From assembly GCA_964396535.1 (NCBI GenBank), contig CAYNFT010000013.1:1-33344 (forward strand): a DNA stretch of 33,344 nt, given 5' to 3'. This DNA comes from CAYNFT01 sp964396535. Lineage in GTDB: Bacteria; Chloroflexota; Dehalococcoidia; Dehalococcoidales; UBA2162. The notes under the pieces were generated by a model. It did not search any database, was not told where the DNA came from, and saw nothing but the letters and a program-made list of their open reading frames with translations. Positions within the stretch are counted from its first letter, which is position 1, and every line of letters begins with the position of its first letter. Positions 14,771-22,824 of the stretch are shown in pieces. Made by a program: the position numbers and the translations under genes.

Positions 14771-16081
14771 ATGATTAGGAATCCAATTGTAGCCGGGCAG
14801 TTCTATCCAGAAGCGCCTGACCAGCTTAGGTCGATGATTGGGGGATTTGTTGATGAGGAAGCAGCCAAGGAAGATGTAATCGGGCTGGTTTTGCCCCATG
14901 CCGGATATATATACTCAGGACCGGTAACGGGTGCTACTCTCTCCAGAATCAAATTCAAGGATACCTTTGTCATTATAGGACCCAGCCACACCGGGAGAGG
15001 CAAACCTTTCAGTATTATGACTGAGGGTGTATGGGAAACCCCACTGGGGGAGGTAGAGATTGACTCGGAACTGGGCAAACAGATTCTGGCTTCATCCAAG
15101 TACTTAAAAGAGGACAATGTAGCCCATCAATATGAGCATTCTATCGAGGTTCAGCTCCCATTTTTACAGTATTTCAAATCAGACATTAAACTTGTCCCCA
15201 TAATTCTCAGCTATGCAAAGGGGGACGTTTACAAGGAAATTGGTAAAGAGATAGCTAAAGCCATTAAGGAACTGAATCGAGAAGTGGTAATCATAGCCTC
15301 CAGTGATATGAACCACTATGAGCCACAGGACACAACTCAGGAGAAGGATAACCAGGCTATAGAAGCCATGCTGGATTTGAACGAGAACGAACTGATAAAA
15401 CGAGTCCAGGAATTCAATATAACAATGTGTGGCTATGCAACAGCGGTCAGCCTCATCTCTGCGGCTAAGGAGTTGGGGGCAAAAGGGGCGGAACTGGTTA
15501 AATATATGACCAGCGGTGATACTTCCGGCGATTATGGCAGTGTGGTGGGCTATGCCGGGGTAATCATAACCGGGATGTCCCCTCTGATAAAATTAGCTAA
15601 AGAAACTGTAGAGACCTATGTTAGGGACGGTGAGACCCCTGAGCCACCGAAGGAACTTACCCCTGAGATGAAGGAGAAGGCGGGGGTCTTTGTTTCTATC
15701 CACAAGCTTGGTACTTTGCGGGGTTGCATCGGCACCTTCGAGCCGACCACAGAAAACGTGGCTGAAGAGATTATCAATAATGCTATCAGCTCGGCTACCA
15801 GAGACCCCCGCTTCCATTCCGTTGCCCCCAATGAACTTAAAGACCTTGACTACAGCGTGGATGTCCTTACTCCTCCCGAGCCTATCGAGAGCCAGGAGCA
15901 GCTTGACCCTAGGAAATATGGAGTTATCGTGCAGGCCGGGTACAGCCGGGGTCTGCTTCTCCCTGACCTTGAGGGGGTAGACACCGTTGAAAAGCAGATT
16001 GACATCTGCCGCCAGAAAGCCGGCATAGCCCCCAGCGAACCACTAAAACTCTACCGCTTCCAGGTGAAGAGGTATAAATAG
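14771..16081 (+). CDS. MEMO-AMMECR1 fusion protein (AmmeMemoRadiSam system A+B)
   Basis: A 436-residue fusion. Residues 1-265 are a MEMO/LigB-type domain with the metal-site-like histidines H43 (PHAGYIYSGP), H73 (GPSHTGRG), H119/H123 (HQYEH) and H182 (SSDMNHYEP). Residues 270-436 are an AMMECR1 domain with LRGCIGTFEP (316-325) and SVDVLTPPEP. Together with the AmrS gene upstream it completes the three-part AmmeMemoRadiSam module, predicted from comparative genomics to modify an unknown macromolecule or metabolite. The frame is open to 14738, but that part is repeat DNA; ATG 14771 has AAGGGGGTG six bases upstream. Confidence 0.93.
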   Translation: MIRNPIVAGQFYPEAPDQLRSMIGGFVDEEAAKEDVIGLVLPHAGYIYSGPVTGATLSRIKFKDTFVIIGPSHTGRGKPFSIMTEGVWETPLGEVEIDSELGKQILASSKYLKEDNVAHQYEHSIEVQLPFLQYFKSDIKLVPIILSYAKGDVYKEIGKEIAKAIKELNREVVIIASSDMNHYEPQDTTQEKDNQAIEAMLDLNENELIKRVQEFNITMCGYATAVSLISAAKELGAKGAELVKYMTSGDTSGDYGSVVGYAGVIITGMSPLIKLAKETVETYVRDGETPEPPKELTPEMKEKAGVFVSIHKLGTLRGCIGTFEPTTENVAEEIINNAISSATRDPRFHSVAPNELKDLDYSVDVLTPPEPIESQEQLDPRKYGVIVQAGYSRGLLLPDLEGVDTVEKQIDICRQKAGIAPSEPLKLYRFQVKRYK

Positions 16082-16111
16082 ACACCTTAATGTTCATTGG
16101 AGTACGGGAAA

Positions 16112-16930
16112 ATGTCTAATGATTACATATTAAAATTTGATTTGTCACCATACGAGGAGCTAGATAAGTTTGCACTCTTAGCAGACCAAGACTACAACCT
16201 AAGTAATAGGGGTGACTGGTTCAACCACTTTCGAGGCGGGGTATATGGACTGTATGCACGAGTCCAAGGTGTTAAAATTAATTATTATTCAGTTCATTCT
16301 TGGGCACTGCCTTCACCATTCATGACCAGCATTCAGAGAGCGGAATATCATCTGTCATCTATTCTTTTCAACATGGACTCCGCAATCGAATGTATGGTTT
16401 TTGGACTGAATGCCCTTGGTTACATTGCCGATTCAAAACAATTCAAAGATGTCACTAATGAAAAGGAGTTGGCTGGCATATCACCCTACAATATTCTGGG
16501 AAAACCACCAAACTATACGTCTGGAATGGTTCAAGGATACGATAACTACTTCCCGTCCTTAAAGAGTTGCTGGCATCAAAATCGAGATTTAATCCATACT
16601 ATTTTTGAACAGCATGACGTATCCAAACATCGTTCAGTAACATTCTCAGGTGGACAAATGCGAATGGACCCGCCTTTAGGATTCTTTGAACAATTGGGGA
16701 TAGAACATGATAAGGTGCAACAAGCACTGTTATGCCCTATGGCTGAAATAATACTAACATATCAACCAAAGACTCCGTGGCGTCAAAGAAAGCCTCATGA
16801 CTATAAAGATATTGACAAATTGGAAAACATAGCAGAAAAATTCTGCGTGTTCATAAATATGTGCGGTCTAAAAGCTCTTGAGGATGCAAAGAGCAAAATA
16901 AAACTGAACCACTACGACTTTATTAGGTAA
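16112..16930 (+). CDS. Unrecognised 272-aa protein, possibly acquired
   Basis: A soluble protein with no signal peptide or membrane span, rich in aromatic residues and histidine. Long helical stretches include YHLSSILFNMDSAIECMVFG (about 84-103) and the C-terminal LENIAEKFCVFINMCGLKAL. A central CWHQNRDLIHTIF segment recalls the conserved basic/His helix of HEPN-type proteins, but the spacing does not fit strictly. The coding DNA is visibly more AT-rich than its neighbours and it has no operon partner, which suggests transfer. ATG 16112 is preferred over TTG 16097. The gene is followed at once by a repeat copy. I do not recognise its function. Confidence 0.75.
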   Translation: MSNDYILKFDLSPYEELDKFALLADQDYNLSNRGDWFNHFRGGVYGLYARVQGVKINYYSVHSWALPSPFMTSIQRAEYHLSSILFNMDSAIECMVFGLNALGYIADSKQFKDVTNEKELAGISPYNILGKPPNYTSGMVQGYDNYFPSLKSCWHQNRDLIHTIFEQHDVSKHRSVTFSGGQMRMDPPLGFFEQLGIEHDKVQQALLCPMAEIILTYQPKTPWRQRKPHDYKDIDKLENIAEKFCVFINMCGLKALEDAKSKIKLNHYDFIR

Positions 16931-16984
16931 CAAGGGGTTCATAAAATAGGCTATCTTTCTCCCATTTTTATTCTACATGGGGAG

Positions 16985-17066
16985 TTAAAGAGGGGCGAAG
17001 CCCCTCTTATAAAAATGCTTCCCCATCCCCTTTCTAAGGGGAAGGGGATAAAGGGGATGGGGTTAT
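16985..17066 (+). repeat. Double-hairpin intergenic repeat, best complete copy
   Basis: AAGAGGGGC gaa GCCCCTCTT, TATAAAAATG, CCCCATCCCCTT/AAGGGGAAGGGG, then ATAAAGGGGATGGGGTTATA. This copy is close to the consensus. Confidence 0.9.
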
Positions 17067-17122
17067 AGAAATCAGAAGGGGTGAGGTTTAGAGGTTAATA
17101 AAAATCAGGGAGGTGAGCGGAT

Positions 17123-17416
17123 ATGGCTTATGCTGCAGGAGGTGGGGCGGCGGCTGCTGCTAGAGCGGCGGCTATTGCTCAGGCAATCAAAGCATCTGGT
17201 GCCATCGTCGAAGTCGAACCTGATGATTTTCTCATGATACTGTCCAAAGCTGATAAACCAATAGTGGTGATGGCTACGGGCGGGTTTATGAAGACTAACT
17301 ATCAATACCTGACAGCGTACAAGGGGCTGGTATTTTTCACAAAATCACCCGCTGAAGTGATACTTCCCGGCGGTGTTGAACTAATAACATCTAAGAAAAT
17401 CTGGATTCCTAGCTAG
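17123..17416 (+). CDS. Small conserved protein with Ala-rich N-terminal helix, 97 aa
   Basis: A 97-residue protein. The first 25 residues (AAGGGAAAAARAAAIAQAIK) form an Ala-rich helix; the rest is a small alpha/beta domain: VEVEPDDFLMILSKADKPIV, then NYQYLTAYKGLVFFTKSP and a KKIWIPS end. I recall similar hypothetical proteins in several phyla but no function. There is a strong ribosome-binding site (GGGAGGTG, seven bases before ATG). The nitroreductase follows after 19 nt, so they are probably cotranscribed. The N-terminal helix might touch a membrane. Confidence 0.8.
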   Translation: MAYAAGGGAAAAARAAAIAQAIKASGAIVEVEPDDFLMILSKADKPIVVMATGGFMKTNYQYLTAYKGLVFFTKSPAEVILPGGVELITSKKIWIPS

Positions 17417-17435
17417 ATTGTAAAGGAGGCTAAGA

Positions 17436-18005
17436 ATGATAAGAGATTTGATACTACAGAACAGGAGTTGTCGGCGGTTTCATCAGGACGTTGCCATAGA
17501 ACATGAAACTCTTAGGGAGCTTGTTGACCTGGCGAGGTGCTCGGCATCTGCCGCCAATCGGCAGCCGCTGAAATACTTTCTTTCCTGTGACCCGGAAAAA
17601 AATGCCATGATATTTCCACAGCTAGGTTTTGCCGGCCAGCTCACCGACTGGCCCGGCCCGTCTGAAGGGGAACGACCATCGGCCTATATCATTATTCTGC
17701 TGGATACAGAGATAAGCAAGTCTGCCGGCTGTGACCATGGCATAGCGGCGCAGAGTATCCTTCTCGGTGCCAGGGAGAAGGGGTTGGGCGGCTGCATGCA
17801 CGGTTCGGTAAAGAGGGGCGAGGTCATGCAGGCTCTCGGAATACCGCCACGATATGAGATACTCCTGGTATTATCTCTTGGCAAGCCCAAGGAAAAGGTG
17901 GTACTTGAGACTGTTGGTACTGATGGCAAGGCCAACTACTGGCGCGATAGTGACGGCGTACACCATGTGCCCAAGCGACCCCTGGATGATATAATCATAG
18001 GCTAG
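17436..18005 (+). CDS. Nitroreductase-family FMN oxidoreductase
   Basis: A 189-residue member of the nitroreductase fold. RSCRRFHQD (residues 10-18) and ARCSASAANRQPLKYF are the N-terminal FMN-binding elements; GIAAQSILLGAREKGLGGC is the core helix and loop, followed by LVLSLGKPKE. It is expected to act as a homodimer with FMN and NAD(P)H; the natural substrate is unknown. Sequence length and the missing large insert fit the compact subgroup. It has an AAGGAGG ribosome-binding site and lies 19 nt after the 97-residue protein gene. Confidence 0.9.
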   Translation: MIRDLILQNRSCRRFHQDVAIEHETLRELVDLARCSASAANRQPLKYFLSCDPEKNAMIFPQLGFAGQLTDWPGPSEGERPSAYIIILLDTEISKSAGCDHGIAAQSILLGAREKGLGGCMHGSVKRGEVMQALGIPPRYEILLVLSLGKPKEKVVLETVGTDGKANYWRDSDGVHHVPKRPLDDIIIG

Positions 18006-18097
18006 GAGAGAGATGAGGGTGACCCTGAAATCATATACTTCAAACGGCAGACCGATAAGGCCGCTTTAACATGAGGAGGCATAAATAAGGGGAAGAT

Positions 18098-18287
18098 TGA
18101 AGGGGCGAAGCCTCAATGATGATAGGGGGTTCTAGAGGGACGGAGTCCCTCTTATAAGGCTACTTCCTTCCTCTTCTTTGAAGGAGTGAGATATAAAAAC
18201 GGAGAATCTGAGAGAGGCTTCGCCTCTCTCAGAAAAATCATCCCCTTCCCCTTAACAAGGGGAAGGGGATACAGGGGATAGGGTTAT
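18098..18287 (+). repeat. Cluster of three repeat copies (one remnant, one degenerate, one complete)
   Basis: A remnant GGGGCGAAGCC, then CTAGAGGGAC gga GTCCCTCTT with a decayed second hairpin, then AGAGAGGC ttc GCCTCTCT with CCCCTTCCCCTT/AAGGGGAAGGGG and the CAGGGGATAGGGTT tail. The 305 bases between the nitroreductase and rarA hold these copies and little else. Confidence 0.85.
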
Positions 18288-18310
18288 AGAAATCAGAGGG
18301 GTGTGAAATT

Positions 18311-19675
18311 ATGGATATGTTTGAGCGCCAATCAGAAGAGCAAAAGGGACAGCAGGCACCGCTAGCCACTCGAATGAGACCGTCCTCATTCCACGAGTTT
18401 GTCGGGCAGGAGCATCTGGTAGGCGAAGGGCGGGTACTGAGGAAGGCTATTGAAGCCGGACGGCTACCATCAATCGTCCTCTGGGGTCCGCCCGGTAGCG
18501 GCAAAACTACCCTGGCTTATGTCATCGCCAGTACCACCGATTCACACTTCAGCCCGGTAAGTGCGGTCAGCGCTGGTGTGGCTGACCTGCGTCGCATAAT
18601 CGAGGAGGCCAAGGAGCGCCGCAAAATGTCCCAGCAGAAAACCATACTGTTTATAGATGAGATTCATCGTTTCAACAAGTCCCAGCAGGATGCTATCCTG
18701 CCCTACGTCGAGGATGGCACTGTAACCCTCATTGGGGCGACTACAGAAAATCCCTCCTTTGAGGTTACTTCGCCTCTCCTCTCCAGGTGTCAGGTTCTTA
18801 CCTTGAACGCTCTTGTTGAGGATCAAATTCGTGTCATAATCATGAGAGCACTGAAGGATAGACTTAAAGGTCTTGGCACATTAAAAGTAGAATTAGTACC
18901 TGAGGCAATAGACCATCTTATCACCATGTCGAAAGGTGATGCTCGGATTGCCCTCAATGCGCTGGAGCTGGCAGTTATGAGTACACCCCCCGATGCTCAG
19001 GGAAAGCGCCGTGTTCCGTTAGCCACCATCGAAGACGCTGTCCAGCATCCGGCTTTACGTTACGATAAGGCAGGGGACCAGCATTACGACCTTATCTCAG
19101 CCCTGCATAAATCGATGCGAGGTTCGGACCCGGATGCGGCTTTGTACTGGCTGGCAAGGATGCTGGAGGCAGGGGAAGACCCTCTCTACATTGCCCGTCG
19201 TTTGGTTCGCTTCGCCTCGGAGGACGTAGGTATGGCTGACCCTCAGGCACTGGTGATAGCCATGGCGGCTCAACAAGCGGTCCACTTCATTGGTATGCCC
19301 GAGGGCAATCTGGCACTCGCTGAAGCCGCCGTCTACCTGGCGACAGCGCCGAAAAGTAACTCCCTCTATGAGGCGTATTCTCGGGTTCAGGCGGAGATTA
19401 AAAAAGGTTCTGCCGATTCGGTGCCGCTGCACCTGCGCAATGCGGTAACGCCTCTTATGCAGCAGATGAGTTATGGCAAGGGATATAAATATGCTCACGA
19501 TTATCCAGAGCACTTTGTTGAGCAGCAAAACCTGCCTGATTCACTCCAGGGCAGACAGTATTACTCTCCCAGTGAACAGGGATACGAGAAACAGGTTATA
19601 GCCCGGCTCAAAAAATGGTGGCAGGGGAAGAAAAAAGTGGGCGAAACTGACAAAGGAGAGGAGGAAGAAGATTGA
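18311..19675 (+). CDS. rarA: Replication-associated recombination protein A (AAA+ ATPase)
   Basis: A 454-residue RarA/MgsA/WRNIP1-family ATPase acting at stalled replication forks. Walker A is GPPGSGKTT (59-67), Walker B is LFIDEIHRF (113-121), and sensor 1 lies in IGATTENPSF. The C-terminal half has the MgsA tetramerisation region (YWLARMLEAGEDPLYIARRL) and the conserved SNSLYEAY element. It ends with a charged tail. It is full length for the family and overlaps the next gene by 4 nt (TTGA), so the two are translationally coupled. Confidence 0.96.
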   Translation: MDMFERQSEEQKGQQAPLATRMRPSSFHEFVGQEHLVGEGRVLRKAIEAGRLPSIVLWGPPGSGKTTLAYVIASTTDSHFSPVSAVSAGVADLRRIIEEAKERRKMSQQKTILFIDEIHRFNKSQQDAILPYVEDGTVTLIGATTENPSFEVTSPLLSRCQVLTLNALVEDQIRVIIMRALKDRLKGLGTLKVELVPEAIDHLITMSKGDARIALNALELAVMSTPPDAQGKRRVPLATIEDAVQHPALRYDKAGDQHYDLISALHKSMRGSDPDAALYWLARMLEAGEDPLYIARRLVRFASEDVGMADPQALVIAMAAQQAVHFIGMPEGNLALAEAAVYLATAPKSNSLYEAYSRVQAEIKKGSADSVPLHLRNAVTPLMQQMSYGKGYKYAHDYPEHFVEQQNLPDSLQGRQYYSPSEQGYEKQVIARLKKWWQGKKKVGETDKGEEEED

Positions 19676-20316
19676 AATCTATTCCGGCCAGGTTTCCCTG
19701 TGGTGATATTACTTTAGAGGGAGAATGGCTTCTCCCCGATGGTGAAGGCTCTTTCCCGGGCGTTGTTGTTTGCCACCCTTACCCTCCTGGCGGTGGCAAT
19801 ATGGTGAATAGTGTTGTTGCTGCCATCTGCCAGGCGCTGGTCCGACAGTCACTCGCTGCCTTCCGGTTCAATTTCAGGGGAGTAGGTAACAGTGAAGGTA
19901 GCTTCGGAGAAGGCATCGCCGAACGGGAAGATGTTAAGGCAGCTTTAGATTTTGCCATGTCCACCACAGGTATTGACACCAGAAGAATTGGGCTGGCGGG
20001 ATACTCTTTCGGTGCTATGGTAGCCCTGCCGGTTGCCCTTCAGGATGAGCGGGTCAGTCTTCTGGCACTGGTCTCAGCACCGCTGAGGGATTCTAACTGT
20101 GAAGAACTAAAGGAATATGGCAAGCCCAAACTTTATGTTATCGGTGACTCTGACCAGATGATACCTCTTGAGCGTGTCCAGCAACAAATCAAGGGTGTTC
20201 TCGGACCCGAACAGTACCAGGTAATAAAAGGGGCTGACCACTTTATGGGCGGCTATGAAGGAGAGGTCGGCCAAACAGTATCCCGGTTCTTCGCCGCTGG
20301 CTTCAATCAGGGCTAA
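19672..20316 (+). CDS. Alpha/beta hydrolase, dienelactone-hydrolase-like
   Basis: A 214-residue cytoplasmic hydrolase. The nucleophile elbow is GYSFGAM with S112; the acid is likely D159 or D161 (VIGDSDQMIP), and the base is H190 (GADHFMGG). VCHPYPPGGGNMVN and FRFNFRGVGNSEG are typical of the COG2945-type short hydrolases. The TTG start overlaps the rarA stop by 4 nt, with GGAGG upstream. No lid domain is visible. The substrate is unknown; esterase activity is a reasonable guess. Confidence 0.9.
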   Translation: MKSIPARFPCGDITLEGEWLLPDGEGSFPGVVVCHPYPPGGGNMVNSVVAAICQALVRQSLAAFRFNFRGVGNSEGSFGEGIAEREDVKAALDFAMSTTGIDTRRIGLAGYSFGAMVALPVALQDERVSLLALVSAPLRDSNCEELKEYGKPKLYVIGDSDQMIPLERVQQQIKGVLGPEQYQVIKGADHFMGGYEGEVGQTVSRFFAAGFNQG

Positions 20317-20340
20317 ACTGGCTGAAGGACAGGCTGGTTC

Positions 20341-21156
20341 CTACTTTTTAAGCACTTCATACAGGCGTGCCATGTTCGTTTGTAGCGACCGCCGTGCCTG
20401 GGATTCATCCCCCAGCTTAAGAGAGTACTTTTCTGGTAGGGAGGTGTCTTCCTGAGCCTCCTCCAGGCTCATCCCCTGATTAATGGCCGCCGTAGCCATA
20501 TCTATCCAGGCCTGAATTAAGGAGCTCATCTCCGGGATGTACCCTCGGTCGCAGACTTCACCGTGCCCGGGAACCAGCACATCGGCATCCAGTTCCTGAT
20601 ATCGCTTCAGCGAATCCAGCCACTCATAGGGCAGGGCTTGGTGAAGGAAAGGGTTGACTTTATAAACTACATTGTCTGAGGTGAAGACTACCTTCTCCTC
20701 AGGTACATAAACCAGCACCTGGTAAGGGGTGTGCCCGGGAAGGTTAATAAGATGAAAAGTATGGTCACCGAGATAAAGGGTCAGCCGCTGGGAAAGGGTA
20801 ATGGTGGGCGGGCGATAGCTGTATCCTTCAAGCAGGGGAAGGCTATCAGGAGCCATCTGCCGGGTGCGTTCCTTCAGTTGCTCAACCGAGGAGGCTAAAA
20901 TTGCCTCTCTGGTGCCCTCGTGAGCTACCACCGTACCCTCAAAAAAGTAGTTACCGGTGAAGTGGTCGCCGTGGGGCTCAGTGTTTATCAGGTATCGAAC
21001 CTGACCGTGCTTGGCAATCTCATCTCGCCACTTTATTGCGTCTGTAGGTGTCTGGGGAGTATCAATCATCACCACCCCTTCCTTGGTGACGACAAAGCTG
21101 TTGTTGCTGCCCTGAAACCCTGTTTCGACGTAAACATTATCGGTAATCTTTTGCAT
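20341..21156 (-). CDS. Metallo-beta-lactamase-fold hydrolase with altered metal motif
   Basis: A 271-residue protein of the metallo-beta-lactamase superfamily. The usual HxHxDH is E60-P-H62-G-D64-H65, so the first zinc ligand is a glutamate. Remaining ligands are in place: H142 (LPGHTP), D161 (FTSDNV) and H198 (VPGHGE). Site 1 may therefore be altered, while site 2 (D64, H65, H198) is intact. The C-terminal part is helical. The gene is last in a minus-strand operon behind the aldo/keto reductase (41-nt gap). The substrate is unknown; the fold covers lactonases, thioesterases and oxidoreductases. Confidence 0.88.
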   Translation of the reverse strand: MQKITDNVYVETGFQGSNNSFVVTKEGVVMIDTPQTPTDAIKWRDEIAKHGQVRYLINTEPHGDHFTGNYFFEGTVVAHEGTREAILASSVEQLKERTRQMAPDSLPLLEGYSYRPPTITLSQRLTLYLGDHTFHLINLPGHTPYQVLVYVPEEKVVFTSDNVVYKVNPFLHQALPYEWLDSLKRYQELDADVLVPGHGEVCDRGYIPEMSSLIQAWIDMATAAINQGMSLEEAQEDTSLPEKYSLKLGDESQARRSLQTNMARLYEVLKK

Positions 21157-21197
21157 CGTCCCTCCTTTCGGAATTCGAGCGGAATTTGTCAGGCAGG

Positions 21198-22241
21198 CTA
21201 GGTAGTAACCTGTTCATTATATTTCCTCTTCTCTTCCCGGTACCATTTAACTTGCTCGGCAATCATTTCTCTAATAGGGAGATTATAGGGGCACCTTTCC
21301 TCGCACTCACCGCACTCGGTGCAGTTGGCTGCCTTTTCCATTGCCGTTTCAACCATTCCGGAGAAGAACCTCTCCGGTGGCATGCGTTTGAAGAAGCTGG
21401 TGCTGGTCATCACTGTTGTGATGGGTATTTCTACGGTGCAGGGCTGGCAATACTCACAACGACGGCAAAATCTGGTGCCCAGCTCATCTCTTAACCGCTG
21501 CATTTCCTGCTCTTCTGCCTCGGTCATTTGCCGTGGTCCCTCCAGTATCTGAACAATCTCCTCTATCTCGTGTATCTTCTCTATACCCGGAATTGGAACC
21601 AGGTCAGGAAACTGAAAAAGGTACTTGAAAGCGATGGTAGCGTTATCCAGCATTCCTCCAGCCAGCGGCTTCATGGCAATGAAGCCGACATCGTGCTCTC
21701 TGGTCAGGGGAAGAAGCTCGTCGGCTGGCTCGGAGGTAATGAAGTTAAAGGGGAACATTATTGTCTCGAAGCGGTCTGATTTCACCGCCTCTTTGGCAAT
21801 GTCCATCGAGTGTGAGGTAATGCCAATGTGCTTGACCTGCCCTGCCCTCTTGGCCTCCTCTAACACGGCCATCGGTCCATTGGGGTCAAGAACCATTTTC
21901 AGGTTATCTGAATCGCTGACGCCGTGGAACTGGTACAGGTCTATGGAGTCGACTCCAAGACGCTCCAGGCTTAATTTGAGGTCACTTTTAACCCCCTCGG
22001 CAGTCCTGGCATGAGTCTTTGTGGCCAGGACAAGCCCCTGCCGCCGTCCCTTGATTGCTTTGCCGATGCGCTCCTCGCTGGTGGTATAGCCATTGGCAGT
22101 ATCAAGAAAGGTGATGCCCAGGTCGAGACATCTCCTGACCACGGCAACTGCATCATCTTCGGAAAGCCTCTGAATCGGGATACCCCCGAAACCCAGTTTT
22201 GATACCATCATCTCAGTCTTGCCCAGCCTAATCGTCTCCAT
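21198..22241 (-). CDS. Aldo/keto reductase with C-terminal ferredoxin-type cysteines
   Basis: A 347-residue two-part protein. The N-terminal barrel carries the tetrad D47, Y52, K75, H106. The C-terminal part has C259-C262-C265-C268 (CRRCEYCQPC) and the ferredoxin signature C307-C310-C313-C317-P (CTECGECEERCP), enough for one 4Fe-4S cluster and perhaps a second metal site. Such fusions (COG1453 type) are common in anaerobes. It lies 14 nt behind the DUF1893 gene and 41 nt ahead of the metallo-beta-lactamase gene on the same strand. The substrate is not inferable. Confidence 0.93.
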   Translation of the reverse strand: METIRLGKTEMMVSKLGFGGIPIQRLSEDDAVAVVRRCLDLGITFLDTANGYTTSEERIGKAIKGRRQGLVLATKTHARTAEGVKSDLKLSLERLGVDSIDLYQFHGVSDSDNLKMVLDPNGPMAVLEEAKRAGQVKHIGITSHSMDIAKEAVKSDRFETIMFPFNFITSEPADELLPLTREHDVGFIAMKPLAGGMLDNATIAFKYLFQFPDLVPIPGIEKIHEIEEIVQILEGPRQMTEAEEQEMQRLRDELGTRFCRRCEYCQPCTVEIPITTVMTSTSFFKRMPPERFFSGMVETAMEKAANCTECGECEERCPYNLPIREMIAEQVKWYREEKRKYNEQVTT

Positions 22242-22255
22242 GTCTTTTCTCCCTT

Positions 22256-22660
22256 CTATTTAATAATGTCCTTCATTACTTCGAAGAATTCTTCTGGCCC
22301 TTTATCCAGCGATAGCTTTTCCATAGGACACATATCTTTCCTATTGTGTTGTTGAATATAGGGTACAATTTCGTTTATGTGGTATTTAATGCCATATTTA
22401 TCGAGTGTCTTGATGGCAATCTGGCTGCCTAGCGGGCTATAAACCTCCTGGCAGCCAGCCTCAATAGATAGTAAAGCAGCGGCATTACCCATTATCTTAT
22501 CAAAAACTACTACCTGCCGGTGATAAGAAGCAAACCTATCTAGGTATTCAAGTAAGGGGAGCAGCCTCTCCCTATTTGATGAAAAGAGTAATTTGCTATC
22601 TTTGTATACCTGCAGGGTATGGTCGCTTACCAGGAATTCATTGAACAAAGGTTTGTACAT
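22256..22660 (-). CDS. DUF1893-family protein (TM1506-like, deaminase-like fold)
   Basis: A 134-residue protein. LQVYKDSKLLFSSNRERLLP opens it, VVVFDKIMGNAAALLSIEAG is the central element, and YSPLGSQIAIKTLDKYGIKY with the final MCPMEKLSLD match the DUF1893 pattern. The family's structure (TM1506) resembles cytidine deaminases, but the zinc-site residues are not conserved, so its activity is unknown. It is first gene of the operon that includes the ferredoxin-tailed aldo/keto reductase. Its promoter is probably at 22680-22709. Confidence 0.85.
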   Translation of the reverse strand: MYKPLFNEFLVSDHTLQVYKDSKLLFSSNRERLLPLLEYLDRFASYHRQVVVFDKIMGNAAALLSIEAGCQEVYSPLGSQIAIKTLDKYGIKYHINEIVPYIQQHNRKDMCPMEKLSLDKGPEEFFEVMKDIIK

Positions 22661-22679
22661 TTGAAGATTCTCTTGGGTG

Positions 22680-22709
22680 ATGATAAACTCCTCTCTTTCT
22701 CGCTGTCAA
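22680..22709 (-). promoter_or_regulatory. Probable promoter of the DUF1893-AKR-MBL operon
   Basis: On the minus strand TTGACA (22704-22709), an 18-bp spacer, TATCAT (22680-22685). The start would lie about 12 bases before the gene's ATG. Confidence 0.55.
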
Positions 22710-22789
22710 GCTTGATGCCACGCCATAATGCTCTAGGTAAACGGCCTCCGCTTGACTAAAAAAGCGCCTTCAGCCAGATTTTGTTTCTG

Positions 22790-22824
22790 TAAAAAAATAA
22801 TAGAGGGCACGGTCAAATGCCCTC
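22790..22824 (-). terminator. Intrinsic terminator of the structured RNA
   Basis: On the minus strand GAGGGCA, loop TTTGACCG, TGCCCTC (stem 22818-22824/22803-22809), then TATTATTTTTTT. A 7-bp GC-rich stem followed by a T run is a textbook rho-independent terminator. Confidence 0.85.

Noticed and set aside
16550..16625. HEPN nuclease domain in the orphan protein
   Set aside because: The NRDLIH segment has one residue fewer between Arg and His than the usual motif, and nothing else supports it.
18013..18069. 18-codon frame right after the nitroreductase, with GGAGAG upstream
   Set aside because: Too short to support; perhaps the stump of a gene displaced by the repeat cluster, but no homology can be recognised.
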